A stretch of DNA of 64,000 bases from Planctomycetota bacterium (lineage in GTDB: Bacteria > Planctomycetota > Phycisphaerae > Phycisphaerales > UBA1924). The stretch covers positions 186,001 to 250,000 of the forward strand of contig JANRJM010000002.1 in assembly GCA_033763975.1 (NCBI GenBank). Reading direction: 5' to 3'. Below are positions 31,823-40,204 of this stretch, piece by piece. Below the pieces are notes generated by a model. It saw only the letters and a program-made list of their open reading frames with translations, searched no databases and was not told the origin of the DNA. Within the stretch, counting starts at the first letter, position 1. The number at the start of each line of letters is the position of its first letter. The position numbers were made by a program, and so were the translations under genes.

Positions 31823-34096
31823 ATGCTGATCCACACGCTCGTCGCGGCGGCGATTCTCGGGCAGGCTTCTCCCACCCCGCCGGGCGACGCCCCGCCCATC
31901 GCCGGCGCGCGAAACGGCGGCCTCGACGGGCTCGCGCACCCCGAGTTCCTGGAGCAGTGGGCGAAGACCAACCGGTTCCGCCTCGGGCTGCCCGCGTCGA
32001 TCTCGCTCACGCCCAAGGGCGACGCCGTGCTCTACCTCCGCTCGCCCGCGCGCTCGTTCGTGCGCGACCTCTACGCGTTCGATGTCGCCACGGGCAAGGA
32101 ACGCGTGCTCCTCACCGCCGAGTCGCTGCTCGGCGGGAAGGAAGAGAACCTCACGCCCGAGGAGTTGGCCCGGCGCGAGCGCATGCGCCTGGCGGCCCGG
32201 GGCATCGCCTTCTACGCGCTCTCCGAGGACGGCTCGTCGCTGCTCGTCCCGCTCTCCGGGCGGATGTACGTGCTGAACCTCGCCGCGGCGCTCGGCGGCA
32301 CGGTCGCGCCGCGCGTCATGCCCGACGAGGGCGGCTTCGCGCTCGACCCGCGATTCTCGCCCGACGCCACGAAGATCGCCTGCGTCCGCGAGGGCGACGT
32401 GTACGTCATCGACGTGGGCGCGCAGACCCAGGTGAAGATCACGCCCGGCGCCGCCGGGAGCGTGACGTACGGCGAGGCCGAGTTCGTCGCGCAGGAAGAG
32501 ATGGACCGGCGACACGGGTTCTGGTGGTCGCCCGACGGCACGCGCCTGGTCGTGCAGAAGACCGACACCGCGGGCATGGAGCTCTTCCACATCGCCGACC
32601 CGTTCAACCCGGGCTCGCCCGGACAGACCTGGCCGTACCCGCGCGCCGGGGGCGTCAACGCGAGCGTCACCCTCGGCGTCTTCAGCGCGGGCGGGTCGGG
32701 CACGCCCGTGTGGATCGAGTGGGATCGCGCCGAGTTCCCGTACGTGGCCCGCGTCGACTGGCCCAAGCACGGCCCGCTCACCGTGCTCGTGCAGAACCGG
32801 CGGCAGACCGTGCAGCGACTGCTCGAAGTGAACCCCGCGACCGGCGCGACCTCGACGCTGCTCGAAGAACGCGACGACGCCTGGCTCAACCTCACCTCCA
32901 ACACCCCCGCCTGGCTCCGCGACGGATCCGGCTTCCTCTGGCTCACCGAGCAGGGGGGCGGCGATACCTGGCGATTGCAGAAGCGCGCGCGCGACGGCAC
33001 GCTCGTCGCGGCCCTCACCCCCGAGGGCTTCCCCCTCAACGGGCTCGTCCATGTCGACCAGGCGCGGGGCTTCGCCGTCGTCTCCGCCAGCGAGCACCCG
33101 GCGCACGTGCACCTGTACCGCGTCGCCCTCACCGCCAGCGGCGGCACGCCCGAGGCCATCACGCCGCGCGACGTGCCCGGGCAGTTCGCGGGCGAGTTCG
33201 CGCGCGAGGGCGACACGTGGGTGCGTTCCTCGGCCACGCTCACCAGCGGGCCATCGTGGGAAGTGCTGACCGGCGGGGCGCGGTCGGGCGCGCCCATCCC
33301 CGCCAGCGTCGAGCGGCCCTTGCTCACGCCGGAGGTCCGCCTCGAAGAAGTCCGGTGGGAAGGGCGGACGTACCACGCGGCGGTGGTCCTGCCCCCGGGG
33401 CACGACGGGGCGGCGAAGCTGCCGGTCGTGAACAGCGTGTACGGCGGGCCGCACGTCAACGACGTCAACGCCTCGCAGTGGGCGTACCTGATGGACGGGT
33501 GGCTGGCGGCGCAGGGGTTCGCGGTGGTGTCGATCGACGCGCGGGGCACGCCCCGGCGCGGGCGCGCCTGGGAGCGGGCCATCCACAAGGACGTCATCGA
33601 CATCCCGCTGCGCGAGCAGACCGAGGTGCTCAAGGCCCTGTGCGCCCGCATGCCCGCCCTCGACGCCTCCCGCGTCGGGATCAGCGGGTGGTCGTTCGGG
33701 GGCTACTTCGCGGCTCACGCGACGATGCGCCGGCCCGACGTCTACAAGGTCGGCGTCGCCGGCGCGCCCGTGTGCGACTGGATCGACTACGACACGCACT
33801 ACACCGAGCGCTACATGGGCCTGCCGGCGGAGAACCCGAAGGGGTACGCGAGCGCGAACGTGCTGACGTACTGCAAGGACCTGCGCGTGCCGCTGCTCAT
33901 CATCCACGGCACGGCCGACGACAACGTGTACATGGTGAACAGCCTCAAGATGACCGACGCGCTCTTCCGGGCCGGGCGGGCGTTCGATTTCCTGCCCCTC
34001 GCCGGCGTGACGCACGCGCCCAACGAACCCGAGACCGCCATGCGCCTGCAGGCGCGGATCGTGCAGTTCCTGAAAGACGCCCTGCGCGGCGAGTGA
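31823..34096 (+). CDS. S9 family peptidase (dipeptidyl peptidase IV type)
   Basis: 757 aa. A short N-terminal hydrophobic segment is the only export signal and is weak. The beta-propeller N-terminal domain (e.g. EFVAQEEMDRRHGFWWSPDG, typical of DPP IV with the Glu-Glu motif) is followed by a hydrolase domain with Ser624 in GWSFGGY, Asp699 in HGTADDN and His731 in GVTHAP. It would remove N-terminal dipeptides. TATCCT lies 6 nt before the ATG, so it is probably transcribed separately from the ABC operon that ends 34 nt upstream. Confidence 0.93.
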   Translation: MLIHTLVAAAILGQASPTPPGDAPPIAGARNGGLDGLAHPEFLEQWAKTNRFRLGLPASISLTPKGDAVLYLRSPARSFVRDLYAFDVATGKERVLLTAESLLGGKEENLTPEELARRERMRLAARGIAFYALSEDGSSLLVPLSGRMYVLNLAAALGGTVAPRVMPDEGGFALDPRFSPDATKIACVREGDVYVIDVGAQTQVKITPGAAGSVTYGEAEFVAQEEMDRRHGFWWSPDGTRLVVQKTDTAGMELFHIADPFNPGSPGQTWPYPRAGGVNASVTLGVFSAGGSGTPVWIEWDRAEFPYVARVDWPKHGPLTVLVQNRRQTVQRLLEVNPATGATSTLLEERDDAWLNLTSNTPAWLRDGSGFLWLTEQGGGDTWRLQKRARDGTLVAALTPEGFPLNGLVHVDQARGFAVVSASEHPAHVHLYRVALTASGGTPEAITPRDVPGQFAGEFAREGDTWVRSSATLTSGPSWEVLTGGARSGAPIPASVERPLLTPEVRLEEVRWEGRTYHAAVVLPPGHDGAAKLPVVNSVYGGPHVNDVNASQWAYLMDGWLAAQGFAVVSIDARGTPRRGRAWERAIHKDVIDIPLREQTEVLKALCARMPALDASRVGISGWSFGGYFAAHATMRRPDVYKVGVAGAPVCDWIDYDTHYTERYMGLPAENPKGYASANVLTYCKDLRVPLLIIHGTADDNVYMVNSLKMTDALFRAGRAFDFLPLAGVTHAPNEPETAMRLQARIVQFLKDALRGE

Positions 34097-34443
34097 TCGG
34101 CCCCCGCGAAAACAGGACGCAGAGGAAGACAGAGAAGAGAAAGAGTGACGGGACGGCACGGCTCATCGCGCCCGGCGCGATCCCGTAGCGTGTTCACTGC
34201 TGCATGCAGACACCTGATGGTCTCAATCGCTCAGTCTTGATCTCTCTGCCTCTGATCTCTCTGCCTGTGGTTTCGTCTGTGTAGCCTCTCTGTCTTTGAG
34301 CTCTCCGCCTTTGCGCGCTCCGCGATCTTCGCGTTGAACCTCCGCTTCTCCATCTGATCGCTGTAGGCTCTCCGTGCTCTCAGCCTTCAGGCCTCTGTCT
34401 TCCTCCGCGTTCGCTTGCTCTGTCTCGCACGACGTTCGCCCGC
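34097..34443. repeat. degenerate purine/pyrimidine repeat spacer between convergent genes
   Basis: 347 nt without a gene. The first part is purine-rich (34108-34146, GACGCAGAGGAAGACAGAGA). The second part (34231-34435) is the same kind of sequence in the other orientation: read on the minus strand it repeats units such as GCAAAGGCGGAG, AAGACAGAG and GCAGAGAGATCA, with a perfect 13-bp direct repeat on the plus strand (34238-34250 and 34253-34265). A fragment of similar type (AAAGACGCGCAAAGACGG) is at 60310-60327. The two halves could pair with each other. Confidence 0.6.
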
Positions 34444-34818
34444 TCACGGGCGCGCGAGCACGAAGCCGAGCCCGGCCGCCCCAAGCCCCAGCACGACGTT
34501 CGCCAGCACGTTGAGCCCGGCCCCGCCCCACTGGCCGCGCTGCGCGAGCGCGACGGTCTCGGCCCCGAACGCCGAGAACGTCGTGAACCCGCCCAGCACG
34601 CCCGTGACGAGGAACAACCGCGCGGGCGAGGCGCCCTGGTCTCTGGACGCCGCGCCCAGCAGCACGCCCGCGGCCGCGCAGCCGAGCACGTTCACCGCAA
34701 GCGTGCCCCACGGGAACGACGCGCCCACGAGCGCCACCGCGCCCCGGGAGAGCGCGAACCGCGCCACGGACCCCACGGCCCCGCCCGCCGCGACCAGAAG
34801 CGCCTGCACCAGCGTCAT
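34444..34818 (-). CDS. crcB: fluoride ion transporter CrcB
   Basis: 124 aa with four TM helices. Family motifs are GGAVGSVARFALS, FPWGTLAVNVLGCAAAGVLLG and FLVTGVLGGFTTFSAFGAETV (the GxxGGxTTFSTF fluoride-channel motif). It exports fluoride as a dual-topology dimer. Its start overlaps the upstream glycosyltransferase gene by 4 nt, so it is co-translated with it and there is no room for a dedicated fluoride riboswitch. Confidence 0.94.
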   Translation of the reverse strand: MTLVQALLVAAGGAVGSVARFALSRGAVALVGASFPWGTLAVNVLGCAAAGVLLGAASRDQGASPARLFLVTGVLGGFTTFSAFGAETVALAQRGQWGGAGLNVLANVVLGLGAAGLGFVLARP

Positions 34819-36626
34819 GTGCCGCCTCCGGCGCGAGCGGGCGCGCCGGCCCGCGCCGTACTGGCGGCGTCGCACCACGCCCGCCACGCATCGCGGATGG
34901 CGCCCTCGAACCGCCGGCAGAACGCGGGCTGATCGCACAGGGGCGAGGCGCGCACGCGCTCGCGCAGGTCCATGCGCTCGCGCGCCAGCGCACCCCGATC
35001 GTGCGCCAGGCGTGCCGCGATCTCGATGAACGCCTCGTCGCTCGGCGCGATCCACTCGGGGCGCCCCACGGCGTGCAGCAGCGTCGCGCCCACGCGCGAC
35101 GCGTGCCGGTCGCCCGCGCGCGTCACCACGGGCACGCCCATCCACAGCGCCTCGCACGTCGTCGTCGTGCCGTGGTACGGGAACGGGTCGAGCGCGATGT
35201 CGACGTCGGCGTACGCCGCCAGGTGCCCGGCCTTGTCGCGCACCGGAGGGCGCAGTTCGACGCGGTCGGCGGCGATCCCGCCCTGCGCGAGGCGCGCGCG
35301 CAGATCGTCGCGCAGCGCCGCGTCCTCGAAGTTCACGGCCTTGAGCAGCAGTCGCGCGCCGGGCACGCGCCCGAGCACGCCCCGCCACAGCGCGACCGTC
35401 GCGCTGCTGATCTTCTGCGCGGAGTTGAACGAACCGAACGTGACGGGCGCGTCCGCCGCGCGCGGCGCCGGCGCGGGCGCGTCCGCTGGCGGGTCGTAGC
35501 ACAGGAAGCACGGATCGAGGCGTCGCAGGCGCTCGACGCAGAACGCCTCGGCGCCGGGCGGGTCGGTGTGCGCATCGACCCAGCGCTCGGAGACGCCCCC
35601 GAGCCCCGTGGTGTTGGGATAGCCCATGTACGTGACGATGACCGGCGCGGGCCGCCGGGCGAGCGCGGGCAGGCTGTGCCCGTGCGTGAGGCCCGAGAGT
35701 TCGATCAGCACGTCGATCGAGTCGGCGTGGATGGCGCGGGCGAGGGCGTCGTCGGTGGCGGTGTCCATGACGCGCCACGCGCCCCCGAGCGTGCGGAGGC
35801 GCGCGGTGACGTCGTCGCTGGCGTAGTTGGTCTGGTAGACGACGAGGTCGATGGCCTCGCGGTCGTGGTGCCGCAGGATCGGCGCCGCGAACGCCGCGAC
35901 CGAGTGCGCGCGGAGGTCCGGCGAGACGACGCCCACGCGCAGGCGGCGCGCGGGATCGCGCGTGTTCGCGTGCGCGAACGGCGGATCGGTGATCGAACGG
36001 GACAGCGCCTCGCCGAAACGACGGTGGGCCGCGAAGACCTCGCCCGCCGGCACGTCGGCGTAGTTCAGCAGCAGCGCCTCGCCCATCGCCAGCCCCGCGC
36101 TGTCCGGGTGCTGGGCGGCGTGCACGCGGATCACGTCCAGCGCCTCGTCCACGCGCGCCAGGTTCAGCAGCGTGCCGGCCAGCATGCTCGCCAGCCCGAC
36201 GTGCCCGGGCTCGAGCGCCAGCCCCGCGCGCAGCAGGTCACGCGCGTCGGAGAAACGCCGCGCGTCGCAGAGCGCGCCCGCCAAGTGCTGGCGCGCGCTC
36301 GCACGCCCCGGCTCCAGCGCCAGCGCCGCCCGCAGCAGGGCCTCGGCCCGGCGCGCATCACCCTCGACCGACGCCAGGTAGCCCGCCCGCTCCTGCACGC
36401 CCGCGTCGGCCGGCGCCAGTTCCGCCGCCCGCTGCGCCCAGTGCAGCGCCTGCGGGTACGCGCCCAGCGACTCGCAGACGTCGGCGACGAGCAGGGCGGC
36501 CTCGGCGCTGCGGGGCGAACCCTGCGCCAGGCGCAGCGCCGCCGCCCGGGCCTGCTCGCCCTTCCCCTGCGCCAGCAGCGCCCGGGCCTGCGCCGCCTGG
36601 GCCGCCTTCGCGGGCGAGAGGCTCAC
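34815..36626 (-). CDS. TPR protein with O-GlcNAc transferase (GT41/SPINDLY-like) domain
   Basis: 603 aa. Residues ~1-230 are TPR repeats (e.g. ALHWAQRAAELAPADAGV, ARDLLRAGLALEPGHVGLA). The C-terminal half is the GT41 catalytic region: RLRVGVVSPDLRAHSVAAF, DSIDVLIELSGLTHGHSLPALARRPAPVIVTYMGYPNTTGL, VTFGSFNSAQKIS and YHGTTTTCEALWMGVPVVTRAGDRHASRVG. It probably glycosylates proteins or peptides in the cytoplasm. I prefer the GTG at 36626, which overlaps the pyrB stop by 4 nt like most junctions in this region, over the ATG at 36644. Confidence 0.88.
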   Translation of the reverse strand: MSLSPAKAAQAAQARALLAQGKGEQARAAALRLAQGSPRSAEAALLVADVCESLGAYPQALHWAQRAAELAPADAGVQERAGYLASVEGDARRAEALLRAALALEPGRASARQHLAGALCDARRFSDARDLLRAGLALEPGHVGLASMLAGTLLNLARVDEALDVIRVHAAQHPDSAGLAMGEALLLNYADVPAGEVFAAHRRFGEALSRSITDPPFAHANTRDPARRLRVGVVSPDLRAHSVAAFAAPILRHHDREAIDLVVYQTNYASDDVTARLRTLGGAWRVMDTATDDALARAIHADSIDVLIELSGLTHGHSLPALARRPAPVIVTYMGYPNTTGLGGVSERWVDAHTDPPGAEAFCVERLRRLDPCFLCYDPPADAPAPAPRAADAPVTFGSFNSAQKISSATVALWRGVLGRVPGARLLLKAVNFEDAALRDDLRARLAQGGIAADRVELRPPVRDKAGHLAAYADVDIALDPFPYHGTTTTCEALWMGVPVVTRAGDRHASRVGATLLHAVGRPEWIAPSDEAFIEIAARLAHDRGALARERMDLRERVRASPLCDQPAFCRRFEGAIRDAWRAWCDAASTARAGAPARAGGGT

Positions 36627-37594
36627 GCCTCCCCCAGGCACCATCGCAGCACGCCCATGCGCACCAGCACGCCGTTGGACACCTGGCGGAGGATGACGCT
36701 CCGCGGGCCGTCGGCGACGGCCTCGTCGAGCTCGATCCCGCGGTTGATCGGCCCGGGGTGCATGACGATCGCGCGCTTCTTCATGCGTTCGGCGCGCTCG
36801 GGCGTCAGGGCGTAGAACGCGCGGTACTCGCGCACCGACGCGATCGCCGCGGACTTTGGCGGCACGCCCGCGGGCGGGGGCGTGCCCCCGGCGTGGCGCT
36901 CGAACTGGATCCGCAGCATCATCACCGCGTCCATGCGGGGCAGCACGTCGTCGAGCGTGTGCGAGACGTGCGCGCCCAGGCTCTCGAACGAGCGCGGCGC
37001 CAGCGCGGGCGGGCCGACGACCGTGACGTCCGCGCCCAGCGTCGTCATCGCGGCGATGGCCGAGCGCGCGACGCGCGAACTCGCGACGTCGCCCACGATC
37101 GCGACGCGCAGGCCCGCCAGGTCAAAGTCGCCCTCGCGCCCGAAGGCCTGCGCGAGCGTGAGCGTGTCGAGCAGGCCCTGCGTCGGGTGCTCGTGCCGCC
37201 CGTCGCCGGCGTTGATGACCGGAATGCGCACGGCCCGCGCGATCATGGCGCTGCTGCCGGCCTGACGCGCCCGCACCACCAGGGCCGCCACGCCCATCGC
37301 CTCGACGTTGCGCGCCGTGTCGATCAGCGTCTCGCCCTTGCTGACGCTCGAGACGCCCCCCAGGAGGTCGACGACCTCGGCCCCCAGCCGGCGGGCGGCG
37401 ACGGAGAAGCTCGTGCGGGTGCGGGTCGAATCCTCGAAGAACAGGTTCGCCACGATCGCGCCGGGAACGCCCGGCCCGGGCGAGGCGGCGTCTCGCGAGA
37501 GCGCCAGCAGCCGACGAAGAAACTCGGCGGGCGCGGCCTGCAGCCCGAGCAGGCAGCGGGCGTGGGGCGTGGTGATCAGGGCCGTTCGGGCCAT
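36623..37594 (-). CDS. pyrB: aspartate carbamoyltransferase catalytic subunit
   Basis: 323 aa. It catalyses carbamoyl phosphate + aspartate to carbamoyl aspartate. It carries the carbamoyl-phosphate loop FFEDSTRTRTSFSVAARRLGAEV, the second-site loop SSVSKGETLIDTA, DGRHEHPTQGLLDTLTL and the C-terminal HPGPINRGIELDEAVADGPRSVILRQVSNGV. The length is normal. TACACT lies 8 nt before the ATG with no Shine-Dalgarno. It heads a three-gene overlapping unit, pyrB - GT41 protein - crcB. No pyrC or pyrI is adjacent. Confidence 0.95.
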   Translation of the reverse strand: MARTALITTPHARCLLGLQAAPAEFLRRLLALSRDAASPGPGVPGAIVANLFFEDSTRTRTSFSVAARRLGAEVVDLLGGVSSVSKGETLIDTARNVEAMGVAALVVRARQAGSSAMIARAVRIPVINAGDGRHEHPTQGLLDTLTLAQAFGREGDFDLAGLRVAIVGDVASSRVARSAIAAMTTLGADVTVVGPPALAPRSFESLGAHVSHTLDDVLPRMDAVMMLRIQFERHAGGTPPPAGVPPKSAAIASVREYRAFYALTPERAERMKKRAIVMHPGPINRGIELDEAVADGPRSVILRQVSNGVLVRMGVLRWCLGEA

Positions 37595-37602
37595 GCGGGG
37601 CG

Positions 37603-37632
37603 AGTGTACGGCGGCACCCGCCCTCGGCGGGT
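37603..37632 (-). promoter_or_regulatory. pyrB -10 element and adjacent hairpin
   Basis: TACACT (37608-37603, minus strand) ends 8 nt before the pyrB ATG. Immediately upstream is a 7-bp hairpin ACCCGCC/GGCGGGT with a 3-nt loop (37616-37632), placed where a -35 region or operator would be. No consensus -35 is present. Confidence 0.4.
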
Positions 37633-37742
37633 CCGCTCGCTCCGCCCGCGATTGCCCGCCGCGACCGGCTCGCTTCGGGCACCGGCGTAAACTCCCGGCG
37701 CGAGCGGCCCACGGACGGCGCCCTTCGCACGGGGAACTCGGC

Positions 37743-38432
37743 ATGAATGCGATTTCGGGCGGCGGGCTGGGGCGCTTCGCGGCGCGGGCCCTCTTGGCGG
37801 GGTGTGCGGTGCTGGCCGGCGTCGGCGGCGTGGGCTGCCAGCAGTATGTCTCGTCCCCGGGCGTGCCCACCGCGAGGGGCATCCCCGAGAACCCCAACAA
37901 GCCCGCGGCCCTCACCTGCATGGTCGAGGCCGTCCGCTACGTCGCCACCCGCTACCCGCCCGGCGACCTCGGCGCCAATGCCGAGACCGTCGAGGAAGCG
38001 ATGTCGCTGCAGGCGCCCTACCCGCTGGTGGTCAACCCGCCCCGCGGCCTGCGCCAGACGTTCTACGACCGCCTCGTGAAGCAGGTCGGCCCGCAGGCGC
38101 AGCCCGCCTCGCCCACCAACACGCTCGGGCCCGACCCGGTCTTTCACATCACTCGCGTCTGGATGCGCTTCGACAAGGCGACGGTGGACGTGCTCCGCCC
38201 GATGCCCGAGCTCGGGCCCGGCCCGGACGGCGCCCCGATCTACCAGACGGTGACCGTCCGCCTCACCGGCGGGCTCTCCCCCTGGCGCGTCGTGCACGCG
38301 CGGGCCTGGCCCCCGGACGAGCCTGTCCAGATCCCGCCGCCCTACCCCATGCCCGAGTTCGACCGCGTCGACCAGTTCGAGTGGCAGTTGGAGCAGGACC
38401 AGGTCAACCCGCCGGACCGCTCGAGCTACTGA
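37743..38432 (+). CDS. lipoprotein of unknown function (229 aa)
   Basis: A signal peptide with the lipobox GVGGVGCQ (Cys near 32) is followed by a mature domain with the segments GIPENPNKPAALTCMVEAVRYVATRYPPG, YPLVVNPPRGLRQTFYDRLVKQVG, DPVFHITRVWMRFDKATVDVLRP and TVTVRLTGGLSPWRVVHARAWPP. No family is recognised; the basic/aromatic pattern and location suggest an outer-membrane or periplasmic structural role. TAAACT is at about 37687-37692, giving a ~45-nt leader. It lies 29 nt before the FkbM gene. Confidence 0.78.
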   Translation: MNAISGGGLGRFAARALLAGCAVLAGVGGVGCQQYVSSPGVPTARGIPENPNKPAALTCMVEAVRYVATRYPPGDLGANAETVEEAMSLQAPYPLVVNPPRGLRQTFYDRLVKQVGPQAQPASPTNTLGPDPVFHITRVWMRFDKATVDVLRPMPELGPGPDGAPIYQTVTVRLTGGLSPWRVVHARAWPPDEPVQIPPPYPMPEFDRVDQFEWQLEQDQVNPPDRSSY

Positions 38433-38461
38433 GCCCGGCGGCGCCCCCGCGCCCATCTCCG

Positions 38462-39361
38462 ATGAGCCGACTCCCCTTCAGCCTGATCGAGATGCTCGGC
38501 GAACTGACGCCCCGCGTGCGCATCGTCGACGTCGGCGCGTCGAACATCGGCGAAGAGCCGCCCTACGAGCCCCTGCTCGCGGCGGGCGCGGGCACGCTCA
38601 CCGGGTTCGAGCCCGACGACGCGGCACGCGAGCAGCTCGAGACGTCCGGGCGCCACGCGGGCAAATGCCGCTACCTGCCCAACGTCGTCGGCGACGGCGC
38701 GGAGCGTGACTTCCACATCTGCGAACTCACGATGACGTCCTCGCTCTACCCGCCGAACACCCCGCTGCTGCGCCTCTTCAACGCGCTGGAGGAACTCACG
38801 CGCGTCGTGCAGACGGAGCGTGTCAAGACGACGCGTCTCGACGACGTCGCCGCGATCGACGCGATGGACTACCTCAAGATCGACGTGCAGGGCGCGGAGC
38901 TCGACGTCTTCCGCGGCGCGCCCCGCCTGCTCAGCGGCACGGTTGTCGTCCAGACCGAGGTCGAGTTCGTGCCGCTGTACGTCGGCCAGCCGCTCTTCGG
39001 CGACGTCGACGTGCACCTGCGCGCCCAGGGGTTCGTGCTGCACAGCCTGCTGACGCCCAGCGGGCGCACCTTCAAGCCGATCGTCCTCAACAGCAACCCC
39101 CTCGACACGCTCCGCCAGCACCTCTGGGCCGACGCCATCTACGTCCGCGACTTCACCCGCTTCCGCGAGCGCTCCCCCCGCGAGCTGCTCATCATCGCGA
39201 CGATCATGCACGAGTGCTACGGCTCGGTCGACCTCGCCGCCCACGCCCTGCTGCACTACGACGCACAGACCCCCCGCACCGCGACGCATCCGTACGGGCT
39301 GTGGAACGAATACCTCCGGCGGTTGTGGGGCGTGCTTCCCACCGAACGCCCCGAGGTCTGA
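38462..39361 (+). CDS. FkbM family methyltransferase
   Basis: 299 aa. The SAM-dependent Rossmann fold begins RIVDVGASNIGEEPPYEPLLAAGAGTLTGFEPDDAAREQL; the FkbM-type segment VKTTRLDDVAAIDAMDYLKIDVQGAELDVFRGA is clear, with VVVQTEVEFVPLYVGQPLFGDVDVHLRAQGF after it. Such enzymes O-methylate glycans or small molecules; the substrate is unknown. It may be co-transcribed with the preceding lipoprotein gene and the following ubiX (37-nt gap). Confidence 0.88.
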   Translation: MSRLPFSLIEMLGELTPRVRIVDVGASNIGEEPPYEPLLAAGAGTLTGFEPDDAAREQLETSGRHAGKCRYLPNVVGDGAERDFHICELTMTSSLYPPNTPLLRLFNALEELTRVVQTERVKTTRLDDVAAIDAMDYLKIDVQGAELDVFRGAPRLLSGTVVVQTEVEFVPLYVGQPLFGDVDVHLRAQGFVLHSLLTPSGRTFKPIVLNSNPLDTLRQHLWADAIYVRDFTRFRERSPRELLIIATIMHECYGSVDLAAHALLHYDAQTPRTATHPYGLWNEYLRRLWGVLPTERPEV

Positions 39362-39398
39362 GCACGCGCCCCGACGCAACCCCGAAAGACACTCGCCC

Positions 39399-40115
39399 GT
39401 GCCTGACGACACCCGCACTCACCGCGCACCTCCCCCACGCCCGTTCGTGCTGGGCATCTCGGGGGCGTCGGGGGCCGTCTACTCCCTCCGCCTGCTCGAC
39501 CTCCTCCTGCGCAACGGGCACGACGTGCACCTCGTCGTCTCCGACTACGGGCGGCGACTGCTCTTCGACGAGGCGGGCATCAAGAACCTCACGCCGGAAG
39601 AACTGCTCGGCGGCCGGGCAACCGCGCAGGGGTCATCCTCTGATCTTCGGAACTCCGGAACTCCGGAACTTCCCTCACTTCGGAACTCCGGAACTTCGGA
39701 ACTTCCCTCCGGAACACTCTTCATCCACCCCAACAAGGACGTGGGCGCGCTCATCGCCAGCGGGTCGTTCCTCCACGGCGGGATGGTCATCCTCCCGTGC
39801 AGTTCCGCCACGCTCGGCGCGGTCGCGACCGGCTCGGGCTCGAACCTCCTCTGCCGGGCCGCGGCCGTCACGCTGAAGGAACGCCGCCCGCTGATCGTCT
39901 GCCACCGCGAGATGCCGCTGAGCCTCATCGACATCCGCAACATGGAATCCCTCGCGCTCGCCGGCGCCACCATCTGCTCACCCAACCCCGGGTTCTACCT
40001 CCACCCCACGCGCATCGAGGACATCGTCGACTTCGTCGTCGGCAAGGTCCTCGACCACCTCGGCGTCTCCCACGCGCTCAAGACCCGCTGGGAAGACCAC
40101 ACGCGCCGCGACTGA
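39399..40115 (+). CDS. ubiX: UbiX family flavin prenyltransferase, with repeat-derived insertion
   Basis: 238 aa versus ~190-200 usual. UbiX makes prenyl-FMN, the cofactor of UbiD decarboxylases. Family motifs are FVLGISGASGAVYSLRLLDLL, VVSDYGRRLLF, IASGSFLHGGMVILPCSSATLGAVATGSGSNLLCRAAAVTLKERRPLIVCHREMPLSLI and the C-terminal NPGFYLHPTRIEDIVDFVVGKVLDHLG. Between residues ~73 and ~106 lies an extra segment with two LRNSGT(P/S)ELPS copies, encoded by 8-bp CTYCGGAA DNA repeats (39645-39714). The reading frame is intact. The start is GTG. Confidence 0.9.
   Translation: MPDDTRTHRAPPPRPFVLGISGASGAVYSLRLLDLLLRNGHDVHLVVSDYGRRLLFDEAGIKNLTPEELLGGRATAQGSSSDLRNSGTPELPSLRNSGTSELPSGTLFIHPNKDVGALIASGSFLHGGMVILPCSSATLGAVATGSGSNLLCRAAAVTLKERRPLIVCHREMPLSLIDIRNMESLALAGATICSPNPGFYLHPTRIEDIVDFVVGKVLDHLGVSHALKTRWEDHTRRD
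39645..39714 (+). repeat. 8-bp CTYCGGAA tandem repeat block inside ubiX
   Basis: Units are CTTCGGAA (39645), CTCCGGAA (39653, 39661), CTTCCCTCA (39669), CTTCGGAA (39678), CTCCGGAA (39686), CTTCGGAA (39694) and a final CTTCCCTCCGGAA (39702-39714). Three units (24 bp) encode eight residues, so the block stays in frame. The same unit occurs in the opposite orientation at 62047-62106. Confidence 0.9.
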
Positions 40116-40204
40116 CCGCCCGCCTGGGTTGGTTTCGGTTGCCTGGATTGCAGCAGTGTTCTGCATGGGCGGCGCAGGCGTCACGCCAGCGCGTCACGCG
40201 CCGG

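Noticed and set aside
34819-34900. Fluoride riboswitch upstream of crcB
   Set aside because: crcB overlaps the upstream glycosyltransferase gene by 4 nt, so no leader exists at this place.
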